A stretch of 52,631 nt of DNA from an uncultured Flavobacteriaceae bacterium (GCA_938029725.1 CALHGE010000077.1:1-52631); one strand, 5' to 3'. Shown: positions 35,948-45,611, numbered from the stretch's first letter. Made by a program: numbers and translations. The notes: generated from the letters alone by a model not told the origin.

Positions 35948-36271
35948 ATGGAAGAGTATTTACCGTTAATCATGCAATTAGTTACTGGTGCCGTTGGAGG
36001 TAACGTAGCTGGAAAATTGTTAAAAAATCTGTCTTTAGGAACTGTTGGTAACACCATAGCTGGCCTCGCTGGAGGTGGTATTGGTGGCACACTTCTTGGA
36101 ATGTTGGGCCTAGGTGCTGGTGCAGCAACAGGCGCTGATATGACAGGAGCAGCTGAAGCTGCAGGAGGAATGGATATGTCTAGTATACTAGGAAGTATTG
36201 CTGGCGGTGGTGTAGGTGGTGGCGTAATTATGGCCATTGTCGGAGTCATCAAAAATGCGATGTCAAAATAA
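35948..36271 (+). CDS. Glycine-rich hydrophobic small protein
   Basis: This 107-aa protein is made almost entirely of Gly, Ala, Leu and Ile with motifs such as AGLAGGGIGGTLLGMLGLGAGA and IAGGGVGGGVIMAIVGVIKNAM. Two or three hydrophobic segments rich in GxxxG-like spacing suggest packed membrane helices, as in glycine-zipper proteins. It has no cleavable signal. The ATG at 35948 is preferred to an upstream in-frame start. A TAATTTTG -7-like box lies at 35882-35889. Its terminator overlaps the region before the cyclophilin gene. Members are frequent in flavobacteria without known function. Confidence 0.65.
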   Translation: MEEYLPLIMQLVTGAVGGNVAGKLLKNLSLGTVGNTIAGLAGGGIGGTLLGMLGLGAGAATGADMTGAAEAAGGMDMSSILGSIAGGGVGGGVIMAIVGVIKNAMSK

Positions 36272-36293
36272 CTAATACCAACTTTGAATTTGA

Positions 36294-36326
36294 CCCTGAA
36301 GCCTTTGTATGCTTCAGGGTTTTTTA
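36294..36326 (+). terminator. Terminator of the glycine-rich gene
   Basis: CCCTGAAGC (36294-36302) pairs with GCTTCAGGG (36311-36319), 9 bp perfect, followed by six T, 22 bp after the stop. Confidence 0.92.
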
Positions 36327-36374
36327 TTGGTTTTAACGAAACTAGTATATTTGGTTCTCGAAAATTTGAACGTT

Positions 36375-36947
36375 ATGAAACTGTGTTTATCGCTGGCAAC
36401 AATTTTTTTATTCTTTGGGCGTAAGGCTCAAAAAACTTATGAAATTGGTGAAATCAAAACCCCCAAAGGAGAAATTTGGGTTTGGCTGCATGATGAAACG
36501 CCCAATCATAAAGCTAGTTTTATACAACTTGCGAACGATGGGTATTGGGATTCGCTGACTTTTAATAGAGTCATACCTGATTTTGTAGTTCAAGGGGGGT
36601 GCCCAGATACGCCCGAGGGCTTCAATGACCCCGAATATTTGTTGAAACCTGAATTCGATGCGAAGCTCTTACATAATTATGGTGCCTTAGGCGCTGGAAG
36701 AGATGGTAATCTTGATAAACTCTCAGCACGTTGTCAGTTTTATATTGTTCAAAACAAGGAGGGCGAACACCGATTGGATGGTGATTATACAATCTTCGGA
36801 AAAGTGATCAAAGGTATGGAGGTCATCGATGCTATTGTTCTTGTCGAACGTGATTCAACAAATCAACCGTTTACGCCAATACCTTTGGATGTGAATATCA
36901 TTGAGATAACGGCAAAAGAGTTACAAAAATACTCAGTTATCGATTAA
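36375..36947 (+). CDS. Cyclophilin-type peptidyl-prolyl isomerase
   Basis: The 190-aa protein has an N-terminal hydrophobic segment (MKLCLSLATIFLFFGRKAQ) that may be a signal peptide. The cyclophilin core follows: KTPKGEIWVWL, FIQLANDGYWDSLTFNRVIP (with the catalytic Arg in FNRV), DFVVQGGCPDTP, LSARCQFYIVQ and HRLDGDYTIFGKVIKGMEVI. It should isomerise prolyl bonds in the periplasm. The ATG at 36375 was chosen because it sits directly before the hydrophobic segment; the upstream in-frame part overlaps the terminator. It overlaps the convergent M28 peptidase gene by 11 bp. Confidence 0.88.
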   Translation: MKLCLSLATIFLFFGRKAQKTYEIGEIKTPKGEIWVWLHDETPNHKASFIQLANDGYWDSLTFNRVIPDFVVQGGCPDTPEGFNDPEYLLKPEFDAKLLHNYGALGAGRDGNLDKLSARCQFYIVQNKEGEHRLDGDYTIFGKVIKGMEVIDAIVLVERDSTNQPFTPIPLDVNIIEITAKELQKYSVID

Positions 36948-38661
36948 CTTTTTTCAGAATTCTCTTTTTCTCTCTGCCCGATTTTTTAAGAGCTTTTTTC
37001 GCGGTCTGAATTTTCATAGATAATTCTTGAGAAGAACCATAATCCATATCTTTTAGGGTATGTATGGTTTTTAAATACCAGTTCTGCCAGGCTGTTAGTA
37101 TTTTGATTTCATCGCTAATGGCATGACCACTTTTTACGCTTTTCAGACTCAAGTCGAACTCGTCTTCAAGACGTCTTTGAGCAGCCTTTTTGATAGTAGG
37201 CAATAGACTCAATGCGGTATCGGCATCCGAATTCAATAAAACTAAGGCAGATACCAAGGCGCTTGTTCCTACATTTTTAAGGGTTTCTATTGATACCTTA
37301 TCGATCCTATCTGCATCGGTATGATAAAATTGATCTGTGAAATGCCAAAGTAAAATACCTGGAATATTAGCTTTTAGAAAAGGGACATGGTCACTGCCGC
37401 CTTCGAACGGATTTGTTTGTACTTCCCAATGGGCAAATTCCCCCTGTTTTTTAAAAGTGGTCAAAATAAAATCATTGAGGTAGTGGGGTTTCATTTCTTT
37501 CAGCTTCATCGTATCGCCACCCCATTCGCTATGCTTGTCTTTTCCGCGTGTCCATATTGCGCTAGGGTCTGGCATTTTTTCGATTAAGAAAGAGCCCCCT
37601 GTTAGAGCAGTATTCTCACCTACCATATCAAGGCTAATGCCCCATTTGATGTTTTTTGCCCTTTGCTTATCTTCAGTAATATACCGATTGGTTGAAATGA
37701 TTTCATCGCCCCATAAATACGTCAAGGTGCGCGCTAGGTCGATTTTTTGGAGCTTTAACAATTTGCCAGTAAGGGCAGCCATTTCGAGCTGTGCGCCTAC
37801 TCCTGAGGCGTTATCGTTGGCGCCTGGCTCCTGAATATGCGCGCTGAAGATAAGTCTTTCCTGAGGAATTTTACTCCCCTTGACATCGGCGATAATAGTC
37901 AGCTCTTCTGAAGGATACATCTTCGTCTCAATGTTCACATGAGCTTCAACTTTGCCATTTCTCAAGGCTTTTTTTAATGCTTCATTTGCTATAAAAGAAA
38001 GGGCAATACCCCATGCTTTGGTTTCCTTCTGATAAGGGAGACTTCTGAATTGGATGGAGGTGTTATTTTTTTCAGGCTGCAGGTATTTTGGATTGTTATA
38101 GGTGATGATGCCTAGGGCGCCTTTTTTTATAAAAAGCTCCTCAAAAATCTTTCGCGCACTCAGTTCGCAAAAAACGATTTTTCCTTTTAGATCTCGATTT
38201 TTAATTTCCTCATAGTTTCTAAGATGCACTATCTCAGCTACAACCCCTTTTTTTGGGGTTGAAACTGAGTTCAGGTAAATCATGTTTCTGTTCGTAGAAT
38301 ATTTCAAAAGCATCGTGTCTTGCCCTACTATGGTCAAGGATGCGGCTACAGGTTCCCATGTAAAATTTTCCATCGCTCTCTTTTCAATACGATAGGTCAT
38401 TCTATTGTCTGCAGTGGCTTTTTCTTCAAGTACATAACCTGCTACTTCTAGTTCTTCGGCAATTTTATATACTGTTTTGTTAAAACCGGTGTTGCCAGGA
38501 ACGCGCCAATATTTTTCCACAAAATCAACAGTTTCGAAGGCCAATTCTCCTGTATACAAGGGTCGAAATAAGTCAAAATAAGCCTCAGTTTTTTTGTCTT
38601 GAGCAGCGCTAAATATGGCGTACAATAGTATCACAATAAAAGGCAATAATCTTCTAGTCAT
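36937..38661 (-). CDS. M28 family aminopeptidase-like protein
   Basis: The 574-aa exported protein has a signal peptide MTRRLLPFIVILLYAIFSAAQ. Its M28 zinc peptidase domain holds the ligands in IFSAHIQEPGANDNASGVG (His, Asp) and LTYLWGDEIISTNRY (Glu), then ISLDMVGEN and a final His in LWHFTDQFYHTDADR. The residue two positions after the first His is Gln, whereas classical M28 enzymes have Asp (HxD); activity may be altered. It should trim peptides or act as a carboxypeptidase outside the cytoplasm. The ATG at 38661 is preferred to one at 38709, which would overlap the upstream peptidase gene. Confidence 0.85.
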   Translation of the reverse strand: MTRRLLPFIVILLYAIFSAAQDKKTEAYFDLFRPLYTGELAFETVDFVEKYWRVPGNTGFNKTVYKIAEELEVAGYVLEEKATADNRMTYRIEKRAMENFTWEPVAASLTIVGQDTMLLKYSTNRNMIYLNSVSTPKKGVVAEIVHLRNYEEIKNRDLKGKIVFCELSARKIFEELFIKKGALGIITYNNPKYLQPEKNNTSIQFRSLPYQKETKAWGIALSFIANEALKKALRNGKVEAHVNIETKMYPSEELTIIADVKGSKIPQERLIFSAHIQEPGANDNASGVGAQLEMAALTGKLLKLQKIDLARTLTYLWGDEIISTNRYITEDKQRAKNIKWGISLDMVGENTALTGGSFLIEKMPDPSAIWTRGKDKHSEWGGDTMKLKEMKPHYLNDFILTTFKKQGEFAHWEVQTNPFEGGSDHVPFLKANIPGILLWHFTDQFYHTDADRIDKVSIETLKNVGTSALVSALVLLNSDADTALSLLPTIKKAAQRRLEDEFDLSLKSVKSGHAISDEIKILTAWQNWYLKTIHTLKDMDYGSSQELSMKIQTAKKALKKSGREKKRILKKVNR

Positions 38662-38690
38662 AACTGTTCTTTGAAGTATTTCAGGCGTGG

Positions 38691-40142
38691 CTATTCTTCC
38701 CATTTCCAATCACCTCCTAGTATTAACTTTTCTTTTAAGTTGTTTTTGATCATGAACGCTTTGGTGGTTTCACTATCCATTTTAGTAGCCGGAAGTTTTT
38801 CTGCATTGGCCAAACCATAAAGCATCATCGTTCCGAATCGAGAAGTGTTTGTAATATGTTCCTTGTTCACTAGGTTGAAATCATCGCAATCAGAGTGATA
38901 GCAACCATAAATAGACCGATCTAAATTGCTGTGCACCGATAAAATAGGCACCCCTTCTAGCATAAAAGGTTGGTGGTCGCTGTGAAGGCTTGAGCGGTTT
39001 GAAAAGTCATTTTGGTAGATGGTGTCTTGTTGTTGAATTGCCGCTCCCAAGGTTTTGAAAAAGGCCTCATCATTTAACTGGCCACCAGCATTCATACCAA
39101 TGGGGTTGCCTGACATGTCAAGGTTCATCATGTACTTTATATTCTCTATTTCACCCGCTTTGATGGCTTCCTGAACCATATATTTCGACCCCAATAGCCC
39201 TTGTTCTTCGCCCATGAATAGCACGAATTTTATGGTTCTTTTTGGCTGAAGTTTGTTGGCTTTAAACGCACGAGCGATGTCTAAAACGGCAAACGATCCA
39301 ATACCATTATCGATGGCACCTGTGGCCAAATCCCAAGAATCTAAGTGACCGCCAAGAACAATTTCTTCGTCCGCAAGGTCACTTCCTTTGATCGTAGCCA
39401 CAACATTTCGTGCTTTGATAAGATCGCTTTTATTGGTCATTTTAATGGTCGCAGTTGCCTTTTTTGTTTTTAATGCTTCTTTAAGCGACATGCCATCTTC
39501 CATACCAATACAAACCGCTGGAATTGGAATCAATTCTCCGGTAACAGAGGCCGTTCCTGTCAATAGTACTCCACCAGGAACTTGATTGATGATAATGATT
39601 CCTTTTGCTCCGTATTTGATAGCTAAAGCTGTTTTTTCACTGCGATGTAGGTTGGTCAAGCCTTCTTCACTCCCTTCTAAAATATGTATATAAACCAAGG
39701 AAATTTTATTTTTTACTGCTTCGGCATTTGCGGCGTAATCTGTTTCCAAACCATTACCCATATCAACAATTTCACCTGTTACTTCTGCTTTTACCGGTGA
39801 ATGACCCAGGGTAACAACTTTGATCGCTTGCGTATTTATTTCTAGTGATACTTGGTCGCGTGCCCAAGCTTCTACCTCAAAGGTCTGATAGGCTACGTTT
39901 TCAAAGCCATATTCTTTGAATTTGTTGTACGTGTATTCTTCCGCTTTTGCCCCATTTTCAGAGCCAGTCAACCGGTGGCCGATAGTTTTTGTGGCTTCTT
40001 CCAAATCGCTATATGCTTTTGAATTTTGTGTTATTTCGGCATCTATTCTTGCAAAAAGCGCTGCTTGTGATTCTACTTTCTTCTCTTCTTTACAAGAAAT
40101 GGCAATAACCGTTAACAGCATTAAAAGGGTAATTTTTCTCAT
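38691..40142 (-). CDS. M28 family metallopeptidase, lipoprotein
   Basis: This 483-aa lipoprotein (MRKITLLMLLTVIAISC, lipidated Cys17) has a PA-like domain in the first half and an M28 zinc peptidase domain. The metal motifs are complete: GGHLDSWDLATGAIDNGIG (His, Asp), LFMGEEQGLLGS (Glu pair), MMNLDMSGNP (Asp) and SSLHSDHQPFMLEG (His). The family cleaves N-terminal amino acids or dipeptides, for example PGCP-like dipeptidases. It lies 14 bp downstream of the second BNR protein gene and 29 bp upstream of the other M28 gene, all on the same strand, so the three are probably an operon. Confidence 0.9.
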   Translation of the reverse strand: MRKITLLMLLTVIAISCKEEKKVESQAALFARIDAEITQNSKAYSDLEEATKTIGHRLTGSENGAKAEEYTYNKFKEYGFENVAYQTFEVEAWARDQVSLEINTQAIKVVTLGHSPVKAEVTGEIVDMGNGLETDYAANAEAVKNKISLVYIHILEGSEEGLTNLHRSEKTALAIKYGAKGIIIINQVPGGVLLTGTASVTGELIPIPAVCIGMEDGMSLKEALKTKKATATIKMTNKSDLIKARNVVATIKGSDLADEEIVLGGHLDSWDLATGAIDNGIGSFAVLDIARAFKANKLQPKRTIKFVLFMGEEQGLLGSKYMVQEAIKAGEIENIKYMMNLDMSGNPIGMNAGGQLNDEAFFKTLGAAIQQQDTIYQNDFSNRSSLHSDHQPFMLEGVPILSVHSNLDRSIYGCYHSDCDDFNLVNKEHITNTSRFGTMMLYGLANAEKLPATKMDSETTKAFMIKNNLKEKLILGGDWKWEE

Positions 40143-40156
40143 ACTTCTGTCTCTTT

Positions 40157-43100
40157 TTAGGATTTTATTTTCTCTCCACCTTGGATCTGTAATTCACTTT
40201 TTTTGATTTGACTGTTTAATTTGGGAATAGCAACTTTTATAAATTTTTCAAAACTTGTGTTTGTGTTTTCTAAGCGTTTATTGAACACACGATACACGTC
40301 ACGTTGTTGACTTGTAGGTTTGAAGTCTACGCCAAAAGCGCCTATGTCACTTGCGAGTGCACTGAGCCTACCATATAGCCGCATTGGCGAGCGAAATGCG
40401 TCTTCGCGCGCGCCTGTTAATTGAATGTCATAGAGGGTGCTTGCGATAGCTTGCGCAGAGGTGAAAAGAGTTTTAGCTTTTTTCTTGTCAGATGCTTTCT
40501 GAAGCTTCGGAATGATTTCCTGCAATTCACTTTTGATATCCTCAATAGTATTTATCATGGTAACGGCTATATTGATGGCATCACGAAGTTCTAGAGAAAA
40601 GAGAACTTGTTCGTTGATTTCAGCAATAGAACTTTCTGTCGAGGGGTCTTTTAGAACGTCAAGTTCTCGAACATACTCGCTTTCTCCAATAATCAATTTT
40701 ATCTTGTAGGTGCCGGGAACTACTTTCGGCCCGTACTGGCCCCTCATTAAATCTAAGTCCCATGTTACCAAGGGGCGCCAGCCTTCCCCATTCAGCTGTA
40801 CCCACGGTCTCCCAGTTGGCGTGGTCTTTAATTTAGGTGTATACGTGGGCTCATAGCGAAGATCCCACATCGTGCGATGTATGCCTTCAGATTGTTTTCC
40901 TTCTAAAGTTCGAACAATTTCATTTTCTCCTTTAATGATTTGAATCTCAACTTTTTGGTCCGTACTATCCTTTATAAAATAATTGATTTCTGCGCCATAG
41001 GCAGGGTTTCTTCCCGCGTTCATGCTTGGGCCATCTGTTTTTATACTTTGTAAGTTTTGAAAACGGTAGGCCTGACGCATACTAAAGAGATGTGCCTCTT
41101 TGTTTTGAGCGTCGATATCGAATTCGCGCAAAGGTGAAATATTATCTAGAATATAATACCCTCTTCCGTAAGTGCCAACTACCAAATCATCAAAACGTTC
41201 TTGAATTTCTAACCAATAAACTGGTGCGGGGGGAAGATTGTTTTTCAAACGCATCCAACTTTCTCCGTCGTTATGTGAAATGTATATGCCATTATCAACT
41301 CCTAAATAGAGCATGCCTTCTCGTTTTGGGTCTTCTTTAATAACATGGGCAAAACTGTGCACTGATTTCGGTATAGTAGTGCTAATTAATTTCCAAGTTT
41401 GGCCATAATCCTCGGTTTTGTACACATAGGGGTCAAAATCGCCCATTTGGTGCAAGTCTACGGTAAGGTAAACAGTCCCTTTTTTATATCTCGAAGCTTC
41501 AATGTTGGCGATGGTTCCCCATTTTGGGAGGTCCGGAATATTTGAAGTTACATTTATCCAATTCGTTCCGCCATCTTTGCTGAGCTGAACTTGGCCATCG
41601 TTACTGCCTGTCCATATTAGACCAGCTTCTAACTTTGATTCGACAATACTGAATAGGGTGGCCCCATCAAAAGTCATTAGATTATCAACAGCGATGCCGC
41701 CTGAATTCTGCTGGTGTGATTTATCGTTTAGGGTCAAATCAGGACTAATTACCTGCCAACTCTGCCCCTCATCATCACTTTTATGAACGAACTGGCTACC
41801 TACGTAAACCCGGTGTTTGGTATGCGGAGAAAATGCTAATGGAAAATTCCAATGCCAGCGGTATTTCAGTTCAGCCGGAGTCCACCCATAACCCGCTTCG
41901 GGCCAAACTCTGACATCTCTAGCGTGGCCTGTAGTTGTATTGTAACGCTGTAGTCCGCCGTCATAGCAACCTGACCAAACAATAGTGTTGTCAAATGGAT
42001 CGGGTTGTGCAAAACCACTTTCACAACCCCCTACACCTTTCCACAAACCAATCGGTATATATCCTTGACGACTGTTGCTAGGCCCTTTGTATGAATAACC
42101 ATCTTGTCGATTTCCGTAGACGTTGTACGGTATTTGGTCATCTACCGAAACATGATACATCTGCGCAATAGGAAGCACGATGCGATTAAAGGTCTCGCCG
42201 TGGTTTAGACTCATACTTGCACAACCATCATGAGCTACCATGATTCGGTCTGAGTTGCTGGGATCTACCCAAATGTCGTGATTGTCACCCCCTGCTTTGT
42301 ATCCCGCATTAATGGTCTTTCCGCCATCTTTTGAGATGCAGAATTTTACACTAGCAAAATAGAGTTCATTGGGGTCTGATGTGGAAACAGCCATGCGTGT
42401 ATAATATGGAGCACGTTCTGCTATATCGTGATTTCTTGTTTGTAAAGTCCAAGTTTCACCAAAATCTTCAGAGCGGTATAATGCCGGACTATCAATTTCA
42501 AATAGGGCATAAATAATATTGGGTTCTGAATGAGAAATGGCAACTGCTGTCTTTCCTACAGGGTTTTCTGCTCCTCCAGGAAGACCTTTTTCGGAAAGTG
42601 CTTCCCAAGTATCACCGCCGTCTAAAGTGCGATAGACTCCGCCGCCGGGGCCGCCACTTTTCAATCCCCAAGTATTGATATGAATAGACCACATTCCGAC
42701 CAAAAGGCGATTTGGATTTTTAGGATCAAGGGCTAATTCAGCCGCCCCAGTATTCTCGTCTGCAAAGAAAACCTGCTTCCAAGTTTTGCCACCATCAATG
42801 GTTTTATAAACGCCACGTTCTTGTTGTGGGCCATAGGTATGCCCAAGAGATGCGGCATATACAATATTAGGGTTTGTAGGATGTACAATAATTCGACCAA
42901 TGCGCCCCGTTTTTTCAAGCCCCATATTTTTCCAAGTCTTACCTGCATCTTCTGATTTATAAATACCATCGCCCATGGCGTGTGCTGGCCGAATAACGAA
43001 AGTTTCGCCCGTACCTACCCAGACAATGTCAGAATTAGTTGGTGCTATCGCGATAGACCCAATAGAGGAGACATCTTGTTCATCAAAAATCGGTTTCCAG

Positions 43101-43318
43101 TTGAGCCCGCCATCCGTTGTTTTCCATAAGCCTCCTGAAGCGGCCCCTATATAATTAATCATTGGGTCGCCAGGAACACCAGCAATTGCTATAGCACGAT
43201 TACCTTCAGGACCTATAAAGCGGAATTTTAGATTCTCGAATATTTTGGAATCCGTTTGAGGAAAAATTGCGATAGGAATTAAAAAGAGAAATATAAGAAA
43301 GCGTTTTATCATTTTCAT
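40157..43318 (-). CDS. Exported VPS10/sortilin-like BNR repeat protein
   Basis: The 1053-aa protein starts with a signal peptide MIKRFLIFLFLIPIAIFPQ. About 700 residues of Asp-box beta-propeller repeats follow (TTDGGLNWKP, EDAGKTWKN, IDGGKTWKQ, SEDFGETWTL, DDEGQSWQV, TEDYGQTWKL). The C-terminal 250 residues carry a beta-sandwich (IIKGENEIVRTLEGKQSEGI and WDLRYEPTYTPKL) and a helical tail (DAINIAVTMINTIEDIKSEL). It is a longer paralogue of the protein at 32898-35744. It heads an operon with two M28 peptidases, so a role in binding or processing extracellular polypeptides is plausible. The usual annotation as glycosyl hydrolase is not supported by visible catalytic residues. Confidence 0.85.
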   Translation of the reverse strand: MKMIKRFLIFLFLIPIAIFPQTDSKIFENLKFRFIGPEGNRAIAIAGVPGDPMINYIGAASGGLWKTTDGGLNWKPIFDEQDVSSIGSIAIAPTNSDIVWVGTGETFVIRPAHAMGDGIYKSEDAGKTWKNMGLEKTGRIGRIIVHPTNPNIVYAASLGHTYGPQQERGVYKTIDGGKTWKQVFFADENTGAAELALDPKNPNRLLVGMWSIHINTWGLKSGGPGGGVYRTLDGGDTWEALSEKGLPGGAENPVGKTAVAISHSEPNIIYALFEIDSPALYRSEDFGETWTLQTRNHDIAERAPYYTRMAVSTSDPNELYFASVKFCISKDGGKTINAGYKAGGDNHDIWVDPSNSDRIMVAHDGCASMSLNHGETFNRIVLPIAQMYHVSVDDQIPYNVYGNRQDGYSYKGPSNSRQGYIPIGLWKGVGGCESGFAQPDPFDNTIVWSGCYDGGLQRYNTTTGHARDVRVWPEAGYGWTPAELKYRWHWNFPLAFSPHTKHRVYVGSQFVHKSDDEGQSWQVISPDLTLNDKSHQQNSGGIAVDNLMTFDGATLFSIVESKLEAGLIWTGSNDGQVQLSKDGGTNWINVTSNIPDLPKWGTIANIEASRYKKGTVYLTVDLHQMGDFDPYVYKTEDYGQTWKLISTTIPKSVHSFAHVIKEDPKREGMLYLGVDNGIYISHNDGESWMRLKNNLPPAPVYWLEIQERFDDLVVGTYGRGYYILDNISPLREFDIDAQNKEAHLFSMRQAYRFQNLQSIKTDGPSMNAGRNPAYGAEINYFIKDSTDQKVEIQIIKGENEIVRTLEGKQSEGIHRTMWDLRYEPTYTPKLKTTPTGRPWVQLNGEGWRPLVTWDLDLMRGQYGPKVVPGTYKIKLIIGESEYVRELDVLKDPSTESSIAEINEQVLFSLELRDAINIAVTMINTIEDIKSELQEIIPKLQKASDKKKAKTLFTSAQAIASTLYDIQLTGAREDAFRSPMRLYGRLSALASDIGAFGVDFKPTSQQRDVYRVFNKRLENTNTSFEKFIKVAIPKLNSQIKKSELQIQGGEKIKS

Positions 43319-43426
43319 AATGCTCTAGGTTTGGTTGAATAGCATTTAAATTTACAAAAATGTTCCGCGATATCACGCTAGATACTATTGGTAATTCTTA
43401 CATTTAGGCAACAAAATATAACACTG

Positions 43427-44719
43427 ATGAAGTACGAGCAAATTTCGAATTCCCTTTTTATAAAGAATCGTAAAAAATTTATGGACAGAATGCAGTCAAA
43501 GAGCATTGCTGTTTTTAATTCGAATGATATTTACCCAATAAGTGCAGATGCTACATTAGCATTTGAGCAGCATCGTGATATTTTCTATTTGAGCGGTGCT
43601 GATCAGGAAGAAACGATTCTGATTTTGTTTCCTGACGCTATAAATAACAAACATCGTGAAGTGTTATTTGTGCGTGAAACAAACGACCATATAGCCGTTT
43701 GGGAAGGAGCTAAATTGACCAAAGAAAAAGCGACGGAAGTTTCTGGAATAGAAAGTATTTATTGGCTTTCTGATTTTGACAAAGTCTTCTTTGATTTGAT
43801 GACCGAAGCCGATACTATTTATTTCAATACAAACGAACATTACCGTCAGGCAGTAGAAACTCAAACGCGTGAGGACCGTTTTATCGAAAAATGCAAGAAA
43901 GGGTTTCCGGCGCACCAATATGCAAAGAGCAATCCTATTTTACAACAGATTCGAGGTATTAAAGAGCCTGAAGAACTGGAGTTGATGCAAGCTGCGTGTG
44001 ATATTACAGAAAAAGGTTTTCGAAGGCTATTGGGCTTTATAAAACCGGGTGTTTGGGAATATGAAATCGAAGCAGAGTTGCTACATGAATTTGTCCGAAA
44101 TCGCTCTAAGGGCTTTGCGTATCAACCTATCATCGCTTCTGGAAATAATGCAAATGTACTCCACTATGTTGAAAACAACCAGCAATGCAAAAGTGGCGAC
44201 CTAATTTTGATGGATGTTGCTGCGGAGTACGCGAATTACTCCAGTGATTTAACAAGAACTGTACCCGTAAACGGAAAATTTACCCAACGCCAAAAAGAGG
44301 TTTACACTGCGGTACTTCGCGTAAAAAACGAAGCTACAAAAATGCTTGTGCCCGGAGTGCTTTGGGCAGAATACCATAAAGAATGTGGTAAAATATTAAC
44401 TTCTGAGCTATTAGGCTTGAGACTTTTAGATAAAGCCGATGTGCAAAACGAAAACCCCGACTGGCCAGCGTATAAAAAATACATGATGCACGGCGTTAGT
44501 CATCATATTGGTTTGAATACCCACGATTATGGTGAATTAAAAACGCCCATGAAAGCGAATATGGTTTTTACTGTTGAACCTGGTATTTATATTCCTGAGG
44601 AGAACATGGGAATTCGTTTAGAAGATGATGTAGTTATTCAGGAGAGCGGTGAACCGTTTAATTTGATGGGAAATATTCCTATTGAAGTTGACGAGATTGA
44701 GAGTTTGATGGCGAAATAA
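43427..44719 (+). CDS. Xaa-Pro aminopeptidase (aminopeptidase P family)
   Basis: The 430-aa cytoplasmic M24 enzyme removes N-terminal residues before proline. The N-terminal domain contains FEQHRDIFYLSGADQEETIL, then the pita-bread domain with VLHYVENNQQCKSGDLILMDVAAEYANYSSDLTRTVPVNG split over metal ligands DVAAEY and SDLTRT. The later ligands are in HGVSHHIGLNTHDYG, FTVEPGIYIPEENMGIRLED. These five metal residues (two Asp, one His, two Glu) all appear intact. The ATG at 43427 (MKYEQISNSLF) is preferred to an upstream in-frame start. It stands alone, divergent from the BNR operon. Confidence 0.93.
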   Translation: MKYEQISNSLFIKNRKKFMDRMQSKSIAVFNSNDIYPISADATLAFEQHRDIFYLSGADQEETILILFPDAINNKHREVLFVRETNDHIAVWEGAKLTKEKATEVSGIESIYWLSDFDKVFFDLMTEADTIYFNTNEHYRQAVETQTREDRFIEKCKKGFPAHQYAKSNPILQQIRGIKEPEELELMQAACDITEKGFRRLLGFIKPGVWEYEIEAELLHEFVRNRSKGFAYQPIIASGNNANVLHYVENNQQCKSGDLILMDVAAEYANYSSDLTRTVPVNGKFTQRQKEVYTAVLRVKNEATKMLVPGVLWAEYHKECGKILTSELLGLRLLDKADVQNENPDWPAYKKYMMHGVSHHIGLNTHDYGELKTPMKANMVFTVEPGIYIPEENMGIRLEDDVVIQESGEPFNLMGNIPIEVDEIESLMAK

Positions 44720-44796
44720 CTATTGGAGCTCCTAGTTGTTATTCGTTTAAATTTAGGACTGGGTTCTTGAGTTAATTTTAGTAGGTGTTTTACAGC

Positions 44797-45606
44797 ATGT
44801 TGAAAAAAACTATAAAATTCTTACTTCACCTTGTGATTGTTGTTTTACTAACGGTAGGCACTCAAATAGGGGGCGTAATTTACTTAGTTTCCATAGCTAG
44901 TATTAAAAGGTCGAGTTCGAAATACTGGTTAAAACGGCTTGGTCTTTTCACCCTATTGTATGTACTAGCTACGTTTTTATTTGTGCCCATTCTTGCCCCA
45001 ATCTTCGGGCGTGAAAAAATTAAAAAATCTGAATACATAGCGGCTCGAACCTTTATGACTGATGTATTGAATCGCAATTATGTTCGGCCAGAGTTAAATA
45101 CTTCGCTCCGAAGAATTTCAATAGCGTTACATAAAAAGCATAAAGGAATCAAACTCGTTTACCTCGATGCAAATTTTCCGTTCCTTAATAAGTTTCCATT
45201 GCTTCCTCATTTAAGTCATAATGATGGAAAGAAAATTGATATTTCATTGATTTATAGAGATAAAGATGGTAAAGTGACCAATCAAAAACCTTCTGTAACG
45301 GGCTATGGTGTTTACGAAGACCCTAGATCGGGAGAGTATAATCAAATAAAGAAATGCTTGGAACGGGGTAATTGGCAGTATGACTTCACCAAGTATATTA
45401 CTTTTGGAACAATCGACACCAACCTCACTTTTTCAGAACGAGCGACTAAAGATTTGATTCTTGAAATATTGAAACAAGGCGCTACCGGAAAACTTTTTAT
45501 CGAACCGCATTTAAAAACTAGACTGCAGCTAAACAACCAAAAAATACGTTTCCACGGTTGTCAAGCGGTTCGGCATGATGACCATATTCATTTTCAATTG
45601 AAATGA
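44797..45606 (+). CDS. Membrane-anchored LAS-type metallopeptidase
   Basis: This 269-aa protein has two hydrophobic segments (about 6-36 and 46-68, the second reading GLFTLLYVLATFLFVPILAPI). The outer part contains the LAS (MepA/VanX/DD-peptidase) metal motifs: LSHNDGKKIDISL with HxxxxxxD spacing and RHDDHIHFQL with HxH at the C-terminus. It is probably an inner-membrane peptidase facing the periplasm and acting on murein peptides, similar to penicillin-insensitive endopeptidase. This is inferred from the motifs; I did not recognise a named gene. It ends 5 bp from the convergent brnQ gene. Confidence 0.65.
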   Translation: MLKKTIKFLLHLVIVVLLTVGTQIGGVIYLVSIASIKRSSSKYWLKRLGLFTLLYVLATFLFVPILAPIFGREKIKKSEYIAARTFMTDVLNRNYVRPELNTSLRRISIALHKKHKGIKLVYLDANFPFLNKFPLLPHLSHNDGKKIDISLIYRDKDGKVTNQKPSVTGYGVYEDPRSGEYNQIKKCLERGNWQYDFTKYITFGTIDTNLTFSERATKDLILEILKQGATGKLFIEPHLKTRLQLNNQKIRFHGCQAVRHDDHIHFQLK

Positions 45607-45611
45607 ATACT

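Noticed and set aside
35938..36252. Proline-rich 104-codon frame on the minus strand
   Set aside because: It is the antisense shadow of the glycine-rich gene, since Gly codons read backwards as Pro codons.
32898..43318. Repeated short words in the two BNR genes that could be mistaken for DNA repeats
   Set aside because: They are protein-level Asp-box repeats with divergent codons and irregular spacing, not a CRISPR array or DNA repeat.
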